Assembly (NCBI GenBank): GCA_907163375.1 | Contig: CAJQUW010002160.1 | Coordinates: forward strand, 34,774-98,773 | DNA length: 64,000 nt | Direction of reading: 5' to 3' | Origin: Prostheceraeus crozeri | Lineage: Eukaryota; Platyhelminthes; Polycladida; Euryleptidae | Part shown: one piece after another, positions 19,687-30,907 of the stretch | Layout: each line of letters starts with the position of its first letter | How positions within the stretch are numbered: the stretch's first letter is position 1 | The notes under the pieces: model-generated | What the model was told of the DNA's origin: nothing | What the model saw: only the letters and a program-made list of their open reading frames with translations | Databases searched by the model: none | Translations under genes and position numbers: made by a program

Positions 19687-20857
19687 TTATGCTAAGACGT
19701 CTCCTGAATGTGGTAGTGTGAGTTTAATTCTTTTGGGTGGTGGTATGTTTGTGTCAGGATGTCCATGTGGAAGAGATATGTTATGTTCTAACCAGCACCT
19801 CTTATCCTCCCATGCTGAAAGCGCCCGTTTCCTAAAAGTATGAGTTTTGATCTCATGCGACTTAGATTTTAAGATTGTCATATTGACAAACGTTATATTT
19901 TTATTTCTATAGGCTTCCTTGAAATTTTTATGTTTCATGTTAGAGACCAATGATCTTGATATGCCTTTAGCACGCTTAATACTATCGTCGCTATCTTTTA
20001 ATTTCATACTGTACATTTTCGGGCGGAGGAGAATCATTTCATCTATTTCCTTCCCTGCTGTCTCATCCTTAAAGCAGCCAAGTTTTGCCTTATTTTTGAT
20101 GGAGTAGAGTGGGTGATCAGGAGGATAATTTGATGTATCAAAATATCTTTCTAAAGATTTTCCTACTTCATTGAAATTTAAATCTTTTTGAGTGGTAATA
20201 CCTAAGAAGAAACTATCTGTATCACCACCCAACAAACGAACCTCTTTTACGAGAGGACATGGTTTTAGTATTTTATAAAAGAGTTGGTACATTTCAAGCT
20301 TAGAGTAATCTAGTACAGCTTGGCCAAGATAGATGGGCTTGCACAACTCAACTTCAGATTTTATCATTTTAACACCTACAAGGTCCTCATCGATAATGTC
20401 TCTATCGATGAATAGAGGTGATGAGACCAATTTCTTAAATTTTGTAATATCATTGACTAGTTTATAGTTTACACGTTTTCTAACATTCTCCATTGTCTTA
20501 CCAAATAGACTATTATTCTTATACTTATAAAAATCTTTTTCAAAATTATTTTGGGCTAGTGCACGTTTCTGGCTGTTGCTATCAATATATGGTTTGAGGA
20601 AGGCTTTCTGTCTAAATTTAATAATGCGGTGAACTCTTTTTAAAATCATGCCCATTTCTAAATAAAATTTTAAGATGCTAAAGTGAACTAGATAGTTTTC
20701 CTTATCATATTGGGTGAGTAAAAGTTTGCGGCAAGGCTTATAGTCGGGTTGATCGCATGATTCTAAATCTTTATGAAATTGTTTCATAAAGTCGGAAAAC
20801 ATATCTTTGGTCACTTCACCTGATTCGGGTGCGAGTGGAAAATCTGCGGTTTTATGT
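19687..20857 (-). pseudogene. Protein-primed DNA polymerase B, C-terminal part
   Basis: This left-pointing frame carries the second half of a Polinton pPolB: motif B in KNNSLFGKTMENVRKRVNY and motif C in LLGGDTDSFFLGI (DTDS), followed by KLGCFKDETAGKEI and LLRPKMYSMKL. The protein would copy the linear genome from a terminal-protein primer. A piggyBac inserted at 20858-23462 separates this part from the N-terminal part at 23463-25958. The gene lies opposite to the virion genes, as is usual. Confidence 0.9.
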
Positions 20858-20861
20858 TTAA
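20858..20861. repeat. piggyBac TTAA target duplication, left
   Basis: TTAA directly before CCCTTATCGGTAT. The second copy is at 23459-23462, after the inverted end. Confidence 0.95.
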
Positions 20862-23458
20862 CCCTTATCGGTATACGCCGTCACATTTTGTTGCAAAGAA
20901 TTCTTAAATAGCGATATCTTTGTTAATAATTACTCAATCTATTTTTCCTCTTATGACGATGAAGAAATGTTAACAACAAAGGTTCCCTGCGCTGATAAAT
21001 TTTAATCCGTTGTTTAAATCATGGCTCAGTTGCAAAACACCTTCTTCGGTATAAGTGTCACGTTTTGTTGCATTCACAAAGGTCACCGATCTTGTCCTAC
21101 TGCAGTCACCGTAATGACCGCAATATCCCTATTAATCTCTTTCACTAGTTAGCGATGGTTAATTACTTGCCTTCCAAAGTTACTTCTTGATTACTCATTG
21201 CCATCTTCCCATGGGCGTATCAATAAACACACGCAGCTATACATTTGAGAATTGCGGGAGAACGTTATCCCTCTGTGCGAACGCTCACTGGCGATATACG
21301 ATACAGTGCAGACGTGTGACCGCCAAACCTTGACTACGTGTTTCGTAAATTGCACAGTGATCTAACGACTAAGTGCTAAAGCCGTGATGGAATTGATCAT
21401 GAATCTCAGCGAAAACAATGATTCGTTCGACGAAAGTGCATCAGAAGACAAAATTTTCGGTGAACTGTCTCCCATCAACGTTGATGTCGATCACATACAG
21501 CAAGATGAAGAAGATGGAGAAATTGATTTCTACGTTCAAAATGACACTGACAGCGAAAGTGACAGCAATGAAGTAGAGGAAGAGGTTCTCCCTTCGGAAA
21601 TTCAAGTATATATTATATATAATATATATAGATTATATATATTATTTATATTATATGTAAATTCAACGATATCATTTTCTCGACAAAGCCATTTCAGTCC
21701 AGGTCAAGAAACCGAAATATCACGAACTTTCATCCGCGTAATCTGGCTCACCCATCATCAGAGAAGGAGGCATTTCAGTTGTTTATCAACGAAGAAATCG
21801 TCCACATTATTATGAGATACACAAATAGGAAAGTGAGCGACTGTCAGGAAAATTTATTCGTACATGTGTCCATTCACTTTCGACGAAATTTTAGCTTGTC
21901 TGGCAATTTTACTGCGGGCTGGTCTCGATAGAGACAATTTCACATCGACAGAAGAATTGTGGAATCCTACCGAAGGAAGGCCATTTTTTCGGGCCGTGAT
22001 CAGCATTCTGCGATTCAATTTTTTTCTTCGCACTGCGAAGTTCGATAACTTTTGAAATCGGGAAGAACGTCTGAAGGATGATCACCTCACTGCCATACGG
22101 GAGATATGGAACTTGTTCCAACGCAACTTAATGAGATTTTATGTACCTGATAGTGTCCTAACCGTTGATGAGCAGCTTGTCGGATACCGGGGCAAGGTAC
22201 CCGGAAGAACATATTTACCGTCAAAGCCTGCTAAATATGGAGTCAAGATATTTTGGCTTTGTGAGGCCAAGAGTGGTTTTGCTCTGAATTCAATTATCTA
22301 CACCGGAAAGAAAGACAACAAAGTTCACAGAAATCTCGGAAAAGATGTAGTGATGGAATTGTGCGTACCAGTGTATGGATCTCGTCGAGATATTGTGACA
22401 GATAATTATTTCACCAGTCATTCTCTCGCTACTTCACTCCTCGAGAAAGATTTAACGTTGCTCGGGACCGTAAGGCTAAACAGAAGAGAAATTCCCCCAC
22501 AATTTAAAAGTATGGATCGCCAGTCTAATTCTTCAGTTTTCGTTCATGATCACGAAAACAAGATTGCTATGGTTTCCTACTGTCCGAAGAAGAACCGAAA
22601 CGTTGTGTTGCTAAGCTCATCTCACTCTGGCAATGAAATTGTTCCGGAATCGTCAATGAAACCACGAATGATAATCGACTACAACTTCGGGAAGAAAGGA
22701 GTGGACCAGTTCGATGAGAACATTGAGGAATTTACATGCAGGAGAAAGACAGTTCGTTGGCCGTTACTTCTTTTTTATAATATGCTTGATGTGTCGGCTT
22801 TCAACGTTTTTCTCATAATGAAACACGACGGTTATCCAAACTCTCGGCGACATTATTTTTGAAACAGTTGAGTTTGATGTTGGCCAAACCATATGCAGAA
22901 ACGAGACACAAGAAATAACTTGCCGTGCTACGAAACATGCCGCAGAGATCTTGGGGTTTACGCAACCAGCAACTTTTCTTTGACCACTCTTTAATCAAAA
23001 TTTGGCCGTTGCAAAGTGTGTCATCAGTGTCTCGCTCGTCATGTGATCTCTGTCAAAACTTCGTGTGTCCTCGTCATCGCAGAGTAGCGAAGCTCATAAA
23101 GTGCTTATACTGTTGAGAATCTGAGCTTTAGCCTACGATCTGTGTATCGTAGAATTGAATGAAAAAACCTTTGATATTTTGTGTACGCTGTTTTTTAATG
23201 TAGAATTCTATATTATTTGAACATGCACATGCAAGCAGATATAAACATTCAGGAAGTTGAAAGTTGTTGCTTTTCTGCGTATCGGATTAATCGCATTGAT
23301 ATAAATTGTTGGCCTATATAATGTACCCGTTCTGTATGTTCCACTTTCAATTACCTAAAAGTCTTCAGAAAAATCATTGGATGCATTTAGAAGACATTTG
23401 CAACAAAATGTGACACTTATACCGATGAGGGTGTTCCAAAGTTGCATACCGATAAGGG
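20862..23458. mobile_element. piggyBac transposon nested in the Polinton polymerase
   Basis: 2,597 bp with 13-bp perfect terminal inverted repeats (CCCTTATCGGTAT at 20862-20874, its complement at 23446-23458) and TTAA duplications. A 15-bp internal inverted repeat, GTCACATTTTGTTGC (20880-20894 and 23400-23414), and a near-terminal variant of the end, ATACCGATGAGGG at 23419, are also present, as in known piggyBac elements. It encodes a broken transposase. Since it interrupts pPolB, it arrived after the Polinton. Confidence 0.95.
21384..23116 (+). pseudogene. piggyBac transposase
   Basis: The N-terminal part is an acidic region (ESASEDKIFGELS, DSESDSNEVEEEV). The catalytic domain has DDD-type blocks: LTVDEQLVGYRGKVPGRTY (first Asp), IVTDNYFTSHSLA (second) and YNFGKKGVDQFDEN (third). 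The C terminus is a cysteine-rich zinc-binding tail, CDLCQNFVCPRHRR then CLYC. A TA-rich microsatellite at about 21605-21660 has expanded after the acidic part, with frame changes around it, and a stop follows FDNF at 22053-22055. A further frame change precedes the Cys-rich tail. So the transposase is dead, with about four lesions. Confidence 0.9.
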
Positions 23459-23462
23459 TTAA
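23459..23462. repeat. piggyBac TTAA target duplication, right
   Basis: TTAA directly after ATACCGATAAGGG; pairs with 20858-20861. Confidence 0.95.
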
Positions 23463-25958
23463 TATTATTTGGATAGATTAGATCTATCTGAAAATAATAT
23501 CCCCAATCACCTTCATCTGGAATTGCTAGTATGTTAGAAGGGTTGGAGAGATGCTGAATTTCATTATCATCTAACCAGCTGAACTCAGAGTGAGGGAGTG
23601 GTTTGGATAGTGAACTACCATATAAATTATTTCGGTCATAATATTTAAGATGAGTCTGATCATCGCCTACTAATTTTGATTTTAACCTATGTTTATTTAC
23701 AAATGTGAGACCACCGCGAATTCCTCGCTCAAATAAATTATACATCTCTGGATCTTGTAAGAGATGAATGGTCTCACCAGTCATTTTAAAAGCAGACTTA
23801 AATGACATGGCTGGCAGACTGACAAAGTGGACGGGATCTAACTTATCTTCTTCTAATGCCACTCGTCGAAACTCCTGAAATACATCAGCCAGCAAAAATG
23901 CATCTAACTTAAGGTAGGCAATCATATATTCGCCAATTGTATGGCAGTCAAATTTTATCCATGCATCTTGTGCATCAAATTTTTAAAAATAGAAAGTCTC
24001 CTTTATATTGTTTCTTAAGATTTTGTGTTGGAGAGGCTAGTGATCATAAATTGGCAGGAATCTAAAAATTTTATATCAAAATAGACCGTCTTATTTTCTT
24101 TAGTTTTATCGACAGGCACTTTTGCTGTCATGGCCATAAACTTCTCTCTAGTTTGTGCCATTACATCAAGCTTCCACTCTTTCATTTGACCTAAACCTCC
24201 TTTTATTATCATATGGCTGTCGTAGCCCTTGAAATTATGGAAAATGACGGGTAATGTACGGCGTTTCATCCTAAGTGAAAAATTGCATTTTGAACATAGT
24301 GCGTTTCTAAATTTACCAGTGATGTGATCATGGTCGCGCACTTTCTTAATCTTATCATCATCAAATGTTTTACTACATTTGAGGCAAACGTTCCAACTAT
24401 CAAATTTTACTTGATCATCTGCTGTCATATACAATGATCTGCGATAGAGTTCACCATCATACTTTTGTTGAAATTTTACAGCCTGTTCGAGGAATTGTAG
24501 GAATTGGTAAATACAATCCTCACCTTGCCAGACGTGCATTATATTTTTTCTATTTTTGAAATGGTCATGCCATACTTCATGGCGGGAAATGGCTGCTGCT
24601 CGATGGGTGTCATCATCGATATAGCATTCGATGTCAGCATAGATGACACGAAGAGGACTTAGTTCATCGCCATTCTCTCTATATGAAAACTCCTTATCTT
24701 TGGGCATGCGCTCCATTTGTAGTTTACCTCGCTTACACCATTCGTAATGAGTTTCAAATTTAGTTTTCCTCCTAAAGTGGCGAATACATCTGTCACAGTA
24801 ATATAACTCTCTACTAGAGTTTTCTAAGTGGTGGTATAAGCGAGAGATTTTGGGAATACCGCAGTAGTGCCATTCCTCACTATCATCCTGTCTTACTAAT
24901 AAAAGGTTGACAACATGGTCATAACAACTCGAACGCGAGTTGTAGCGCACACCCTTCAATCCCTTTTCCCAAACATGGAGAACTATTTTGATGTTGTTCA
25001 ATTTTTCAAATTTTTCTATATCTTTAATTTTCATATCTTCACTATTGCAGTCATCAAACTTTAATTCATTCTCTCACTGTTGATACTTACTCTTACGGTA
25101 TCGGTTATTCTGTACATCATTATAGTGGAGAATGGAGAGGACGGCATACTTAAAACATTGCGATTCGCAATCTACAGAAATGACTGCTGCTTTATTTTTT
25201 AAATTTTTCGGAAGTTTTAAGGAGCCTCGTCCAGAGTAGTTCTCTAATAAAGTGATTTTAATCATGGCGGTCTCAATACCATCAAAACGAGACCACTATC
25301 ACGCTCGTTAAATTTATCTATATTTAATTTTAACCCTTGGATATGAAAATTTATCCATGACTCGCAGTCTACAACTTCGGTTGCAGGAGAGGAGGGTATG
25401 TGAAACTCCAACCTCTACTATTTGACCAGTATGGTGGTCGATTTTTGCATATTTTATTTTGAGATAGATGAGCGCCTTCATTCTAAAATTGACTAAATTG
25501 TTGAAGAGCGCACCAACTAAAGATGAATTTTGATGAAACCATTCTTCAAAGTCAGCAATGGTTTCTGAGGATTCCATCTGGTAGTTCCTCACTAAATTAT
25601 TTATCGACACTTCAAAGAGTCGAATAGAGGAGGTGCTGTTACTATAACTATCGTCACTGTGTGTATGTCGAAGTCTATGTGAAGATATTTCAAAATGTGA
25701 CTCAAAAGACTGAATGCATAAATCGCAAGAAAAAGAGACATCGTTAACAGAATCATCCGCACCTTCGGAGATTGATGCTGACGTAGGTCTACAAACACCT
25801 CGCTTGATGTGTCGGGCGAGATCACGCTTCCTCGTGAAGATGTGTCCACAGCCAGCACATTCCCGATCGTTGCATTCCCGCGACAATGTTGACATGGAGT
25901 CGCTGTTGTTATCCGACTCTCTCGAGATGGGACTGGTATAACCTGAAAGAGAAATCAT
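23463..25958 (-). pseudogene. Protein-primed DNA polymerase B, N-terminal, exonuclease and motif A part
   Basis: Reading leftwards: a C2H2 zinc finger (CAGCGHIFTRKRDLARHIKR) and a second one (CDLCIQSFESHFEISSHRLR), a Polinton-specific N-terminal region (EEWFHQNSSLVGALFNN), then the exonuclease: VIYADIECYIDDD (Exo I), a zinc site with RDHDHITGKFRNALCSKC, and FHNFKGYDSHMI (Exo II). YLKLDAFLLADVF is Exo III, and YYDRNNLYGSSL is motif A. Short intron signals (ATG followed by GTAAGT near 26130; acceptors near 26065 and 25945 on this strand) suggest spliced leader exons. The coding region is broken, and the piggyBac follows at 23462. Confidence 0.85.
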
Positions 25959-26406
25959 TCCTTCATCTCTGTTAAAGTCTCAGTGAATTGTTACAACCTA
26001 CCTTCACTCAACAGCTCTAAACTTTCCTCGAGAAGGGAGCGCTTTGATGATGAAGTAGATGCCTGAAATTGAGAAAGATGCTATTAACCTAACGTTTAAG
26101 GGAGATGACTGATGAATTCCTTAACTTACCATTTCAACGAAATTAAGTCAAAATCTGATACTTTGATAGTCAGAATGTAGTAATTGACTCAAACCAAAAT
26201 AGGATACGTCAGCAACGTTAGATTATATTTGAGTGGAGAGAAAAGCTCACTTAGTGTTAATATATCTCAAATATCGAATGAAATCTAGTCTATTTTTCCC
26301 TTTTATATACTCCCATACTCAACATTCATTGGATGTTCATTCTGATTAGTTGCTTGTTTATACTTAAGAATTAGGAAACATTTCAAAGTCATTATTCACA
26401 GTCAAC

Positions 26407-26862
26407 ATGACAAGCCCTCCAAAAATACCGAACACTACATTGGAGTTCTCTTCTCCATGCTCATCATCAACGACGCTCGTTGCACCAAACGCTCCAACGA
26501 AGGGGAAGGTAGAGAAGGTGTACCGACTCGACAACATTAGAAAGTTGACATTACCAGCAGACGACGAAGAGGAGAGTGTATGTGAGAAGGAGTGTCCCGA
26601 CTTAACAGGCGTGAGGTGGAAGTATCTGCAGTATGATACTGATGATGTGATGGAGATCACCAGCACCAAATTCCTCCATCAATTATGGGAATGGTACACC
26701 CCTAACTCCCAGCCACGAACTATGGCGGAGTGGGAATACATCGACAAAGTGAGGCTCGCGGTAGAAGAACGATTGAAGCAAGTGAACTGTTTTTGTGATC
26801 TGTGTGAAGTCAGACTCTGGGACGATATTGACGATGAAGACCTTTTGAAATACATGCCATAA
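26407..26862 (+). CDS. Unrecognised Polinton accessory protein
   Basis: 151 residues in one open frame, reading away from the polymerase start. The first 40 residues are Ser/Thr/Pro-rich and probably disordered. The middle has EEESVCEKECPDLTGVRW, and the end is acidic with a CFCDLC pair and WDDIDDEDLLKYMP. Four to five Cys could bind one zinc. No family recognised. Its position next to pPolB, with a shared upstream region of about 270 bp, suggests an early regulatory role, but this is only inference. Confidence 0.55.
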   Translation: MTSPPKIPNTTLEFSSPCSSSTTLVAPNAPTKGKVEKVYRLDNIRKLTLPADDEEESVCEKECPDLTGVRWKYLQYDTDDVMEITSTKFLHQLWEWYTPNSQPRTMAEWEYIDKVRLAVEERLKQVNCFCDLCEVRLWDDIDDEDLLKYMP

Positions 26863-27456
26863 TAAATGTTTATTTCGTATTATCTTTGCTTTCATACTGA
26901 CTTACTTGAATGGGGTTTAAGTGGATGATTTAACCATGTATACTTTTTCATTTGGAAATTGTAGCACACTTAGTTTAACTTGCAAATCTTATAACATTTC
27001 ATATGGGTGATAATGGTAGATGAAATAGTGTTAAATAAAATTAAGATAGCTTACATGATTCTGGGATAGCAATCGACTGCGATCCATGTGTAAAGAGCTT
27101 GTTAGACTACGGAAGAGAGAAGTGTGTTATGTTGCGTGTGGCGCGTGAGAGTCCTCCCATTTCATTCCATTCATCAATTCATCTCATTGATAGAGACAGG
27201 TAGAACTCATGGTTCTCATAACGTATGCAATGGAAAGTTTATAAGGCAACCTTCGACAGTTGGCTAAATGTCGACCTGGCGCGAATGCATACTACGTTGA
27301 GACAGAGGCAATCACTTGCAAACATGACGCAGAGAGGTTTAACAAGATTGACCATTGCCGAATGTCCCTTGCGGTATACATAGCTACGGGTTTCACCGCC
27401 GCCCTTTACAGGAACGCCCGTCGAAAGGAAGTATTACACCGAACTTCATTTGCAAC
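26863..27456. other. No gene recognised, Polinton right arm
   Basis: AT-rich spacer followed by decayed sequence. Open frames on both strands overlap without a motif. Confidence 0.45.
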
Positions 27457-28056
27457 GTTCAAGTTGACTGATAGCAGATTCAACTTAATGATAGTATTCG
27501 CCAGTCTAAAGACTGCCCAGGAGGTTCTATCATGTCTTGCCCCATGGTGGCCCTTATCAGGGCCGGTGGTTCGTTCTCGGGGGTCGTCATCAGCCATCTT
27601 ACTCCATACCGATTCTGCTGAGAGAGAGTCGAAACCGTTCAACCTCAGCAGTGTCGATTTCCATACTAGTTGGCATGTGAGTGGAGGGTGGAATGTAGCG
27701 CCATTCCATTGGATTGGCAACACTTGCTGTCATCGCATTGTCAATCCGAGCAAGATTGTTGTGGACTATGTCTTGCTCCTCTATTCTAGCAAATTCATTA
27801 AATAAATTTCGCGGTCTTAACTGCGGTCCGCGAGGAGAGCTGACTGCAGCGTTTGGTGTCTCCATGATTGAAATGAAATGAAATGAGAGGTAGTGGTTTA
27901 TATACCCCTCTAATGCGACGCAAGGTTCAAGTTGACTGATAGCAGATTCAACTTAATGATAGTATTCGCCAGTCTAAAGACTTCCCAGGGCAAACCGCGT
28001 GGAGGTTCTATCATGTCTTGCCCCTTGGTGGCCCTTATGAGAGCCGTTGGTTCGTT
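27457..28056. repeat. Direct duplication, copies about 120-135 bp
   Basis: The block GTTCAAGTTGACTGATAGCA... occurs at about 27463-27580 and about 27923-28056, with a small length difference in the middle (AAACCGCGTGG-type insert in the second). Both read an Arg/Asn-rich segment on the minus strand; the second starts right after an acceptor-like site (TTTTCAG on the minus strand near 28067). It may be a duplicated exon. Confidence 0.7.
27599..27865 (-). CDS. Hypothetical Polinton right-arm protein
   Basis: 88 residues from an ATG in good context (METPNAAVSSPRGPQLRPRN), predicted mostly helical in LFNEFARIEEQDIVHNNLAR, with a Pro-rich stretch. No family recognised. It ends just before the first copy of the 120-bp duplication and could be spliced onto it. 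Frames on the other strand overlap and look like shadows. Confidence 0.35.
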   Translation of the reverse strand: METPNAAVSSPRGPQLRPRNLFNEFARIEEQDIVHNNLARIDNAMTASVANPMEWRYIPPSTHMPTSMEIDTAEVERFRLSLSRIGME

Positions 28057-28139
28057 CTCGTCGTATCTGAAAATAGAAGGAAAAATAGATGAAATTATAT
28101 TCAAGTGATAGAGATGATATTAACTTACCATAAATCAAT

Positions 28140-28709
28140 TCAACCGGTTCGTTGAACCTTCGATGGTGGTGGCTGAGGCAAGTATTTGGCCGGCAGTTTC
28201 CGCTTGCGGTGGCGCAATTCCTTGATGTCACCATCATGTTTTATTGAGAGATGAAGGCAGCGCATCTCCGCCATCGCCCCATCGTAGCACTCGAATGTGG
28301 TGTCCAAGTCCTCACTCTCAAGGATGACGCTGTCGACGATTCTGCTCTTGATGACGGGAATGTGGAGCGTTGTTCGTCTCTCCTCTTTCTTCTGGCTCTC
28401 AGTCAGGCTAGTCTTTAGTTGCTCGATTTTTAACTTTGACACCTCTTCCTGAGCTTTTAGTGATTTTATGTACGTCGCCTGCTCTTCAACTCGTTTTTCG
28501 CTGGCAAGCGCCCTTTCGCGGAAATGTTCCAAGTCAATTACTTGGGTATTGAGGGCCCGAATCTCGGCTACCTGACCCTTCAGGTGGAAATTGTCGTCCC
28601 TAAGGGCCGAACATTCGTTTTTGTAACGAGTGAGCTCATCTTTTAATTTCGTGAGTGCATATTCCTGGCTCACTTTTGCGATCTCCTCATCCTTATTCCA
28701 GCTGTTCAT
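28140..28709 (-). CDS. Coiled-coil accessory protein of the Polinton right arm
   Basis: 189 residues. Residues about 8-115 are a long heptad-rich coiled coil (EIAKVSQEYALTKLKDELTR, LRDDNFHLKGQVAEIRAL, KLKIEQLKTSLTESQKKEE). The remainder has HIPVIKSRIVDSVILESEDL and a basic Pro-rich end, RKRKLPAKYLPQPPPSKV. It could be an oligomeric scaffold or regulator. Not recognised as a known Polinton core gene. A GTAAGT donor-like site shortly downstream on the minus strand hints at splicing to a further exon near 28065. Confidence 0.55.
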   Translation of the reverse strand: MNSWNKDEEIAKVSQEYALTKLKDELTRYKNECSALRDDNFHLKGQVAEIRALNTQVIDLEHFRERALASEKRVEEQATYIKSLKAQEEVSKLKIEQLKTSLTESQKKEERRTTLHIPVIKSRIVDSVILESEDLDTTFECYDGAMAEMRCLHLSIKHDGDIKELRHRKRKLPAKYLPQPPPSKVQRTG

Positions 28710-28785
28710 CTGCTTACTGGGGAAGCTGGGGAATTACTGGGGAAGGTGCGATCACTTTCTTTTTCGGGGAAGACTGATTTGCCGG

Positions 28786-29238
28786 TTATCCCATCTCTTC
28801 CGCGTTTTTAGTGATGACGACCTCCTCAGAATCGGAGTCATCTGAGCTGTCCAAATCGCTTAGTGGACCCTTCTCTTCTGCTGTCGATGAGGTAGTGACC
28901 GAAGCAGCAGGTTCCAAAATGGTTGCAATAGCCTCTTGTAGTGCTGCGTCTAGATCGACTGTTGCTTCGTTGAAGAAGGGTGCGATCACTTTGCCGATGT
29001 CTGATGTCGTATAATTGCTAGCCTTCTTGATCGGACATTCGGCGTGGGCGATGTAAAATGCCTCATGCTCCTTGCCTTTTGAAAATTTCAGGCAATGTGT
29101 GCAGCCGGAAATAACGGCTCTTTCCTCGTGAATGTGAGGAGTATTCTTGTACTTGTTAATGTGGCGTTTGAATACGCCGCCTCTCTTGATCTCTCCACAA
29201 GAGCACTTTTTGAATAAAAATTTTGAGTTGCCTCCCAT
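28786..29238 (-). CDS. Zinc-binding-like accessory protein, acidic tail
   Basis: About 151 residues from the ATG at 29238 (MGGNSKFLFKKCSCGEIKRG). The N-terminal third has CSCGEIKRGGVFKRHINKY, then HIHEERAVISGCTHCLKF, a Cys/His pattern that could hold two zincs. The C-terminal third is Ser/Asp/Glu-rich (LSDLDSSDDSDSEEVV). An acceptor-like CTACAG sits just upstream of the ATG on this strand, so an upstream exon is possible. It lies upstream of the coiled-coil gene on the same strand. No family recognised. Confidence 0.5.
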   Translation of the reverse strand: MGGNSKFLFKKCSCGEIKRGGVFKRHINKYKNTPHIHEERAVISGCTHCLKFSKGKEHEAFYIAHAECPIKKASNYTTSDIGKVIAPFFNEATVDLDAALQEAIATILEPAASVTTSSTAEEKGPLSDLDSSDDSDSEEVVITKNAEEMG

Positions 29239-29283
29239 TATCTGTAGAAGGAAAGATAAAATGGAATTACTGACAAGCGACAT

Positions 29284-30019
29284 TGGCAGTCATTTTTATA
29301 ATCATACAGCTAAATTGTGAGATTGGTGGAAAGTGTCGAACCTTTGAATCCGTTACAGGCATTACTCAGAGGGGATCTTATCCCAACTCCAAGGCCTCGG
29401 CCCACAAATCAAACCTCCCGCGGACAGAGCGTGCGTCTTATCACTGTGTTGGTATCCGGACCCTGATTTTGACATGAAAACCAGTGGATTGTTTACAAAG
29501 GTTGCAAATTCCAAGCCGAAGCTCGCCTCCCACAACTTTATAAATGTCTTAGTTGAATTCAGCAGGGTTGAAAACCCCAGAAAATCTCCAAAAATAGTGA
29601 ATTTAAATTTTTCAACTTTTTAGCACTACTTATGAAATTTTCTAAGTAGTCAATCACTTAGGGCAGGTCAATAGCGACCGAACCTTTTTTGAATCAAGTC
29701 AAACGGACTTGTAGAAGCAAAGTTACAAGCCTTTAAAGTTTTCGAGTCTTTTATGGCCTGGAGATGAAGGCCATCTCCTGACGAACCTCTAAGTCTGACG
29801 CCTTAGCTGACTTCAGCAATGAAATTTTCTAAGTCGGTTTCTTACAGAAACCCGGAATTTGGAATGTCCGAAGCTATCATCGGAGCTCAGAGAGACGACT
29901 TACCGTTGACAATCTCTCGTCTTAATGACAAGTCTCTGTCGGTTCCCAGCTTATATAGTGTGTGGCGATCAGCTGATGACGTAATACCCATCATCCAAAA
30001 AATTAAAACGCTTCTATCG
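29284..30019. other. Polinton right arm, no gene recognised
   Basis: About 0.74 kb between the last accessory gene and the right terminal repeat. I see no frame with a motif. The host-factor-like promoter elements I looked for are not distinct. Confidence 0.5.
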
Positions 30020-30907
30020 CCGATTCTAGAGGTCCGATTGAGCTGGAAATACACCACTTCCATGTAGAATTTGACGCTGAATACAAATCTGTCCTCCGTT
30101 TTCCCATCCGATGCTTCGTTTTGGCTCTACAGCCCACAGCCATCGCAAAAATTCTAACTCGGTCGTTTTTTCGAAAAAATTTTGAAGAAAAATGTTTTCT
30201 CTCCGATTGACTTGAAACTCGCCATGTTGATGGAGAATTTCACGCTGATACCAAATCTGAAGTCCGTTTTGCTCTCCGATGCTTCGTTTTGGCGCTAGAG
30301 CCCAAAACGTCCAAAATTCTAACTCTGTCGTTTTTCGCCAATCTCCCAAAATTTTAAATGGCGTCTCACATCTAAACGAAGACAGATATGAACAAGCCGT
30401 TTCTTTCAGTGAATTTGTCTCACTCTTAGCTTTCAAACGAGCTATTGCACGACTTTCTACGATCACTAGAACCAAAATTGGAAGATCGGTGCCGAAGGGG
30501 GGGGACGTCAGCGAAAATTTTTTCTCTCCGATTGCTTTCAAATTCACCATACAGATGCAGAATTTCACGCTGAGTCCAAAAATCACATTTGCAAAGTCCT
30601 CCGAGCACTGCTTCCACTCGAAACATCCCATTTTCAACCCAAAATTTATCAGATTTCACGAAAATTTTAACACACTATAGCACCAAGTCAAAACCTGGCA
30701 GTCGCCCAAGTCCACCACGACACTCTGTCGTTTTATCCAGGGGAGGGGGGGACGTCCAATTTTGTTCACCCAACGTTTGACGAGAAACACGATGGGAGCC
30801 GCCGCGCAGCCTGGCTGGCACACCACGACACCTTGGAGAGCGCAACCTCTGGCTAGCGTTCCAGAGGGGGGGGGCGCCGTTCGGGTGCTCGCCGTTTTAT
30901 TACTACT
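30020..30907 (-). repeat. Polinton right terminal inverted repeat
   Basis: About 0.89 kb, inverted relative to 6272-7645: it ends CGCCGTTTTATTACTACT and carries one copy of the 122-bp unit, plus the C-rich/G-rich GGGGGGGACGTC run and the CTCTGTCGTTTTT phrase. Its inner edge is near the AGCTGGAAATACA motif. Confidence 0.85.

Larger units (their letters stand above)
6272..30907. mobile_element. Polinton/Maverick, complete ends, broken genes
   Basis: A 24,636-bp element bounded by AGTAGTAATAAAACGGCGA at the left and its reverse complement at the right, with a CCTACA duplication outside. It carries the Polinton gene set: pPolB, integrase, packaging ATPase, adenain-type protease, capsid and minor virion genes, plus accessory genes. 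Subtracting the nested piggyBac leaves about 22 kb, within the family's usual 15-25 kb. It is a fossil with roughly ten breaks spread over several core genes. Matching ends and target duplications suggest a fairly recent insertion in evolutionary terms. Confidence 0.95.

Noticed and set aside
27260-27805. 181-codon plus-strand frame in the Polinton right arm
   Set aside because: It runs over the 120-bp duplicated block and opposite a better minus-strand frame with a good start; likely a shadow.
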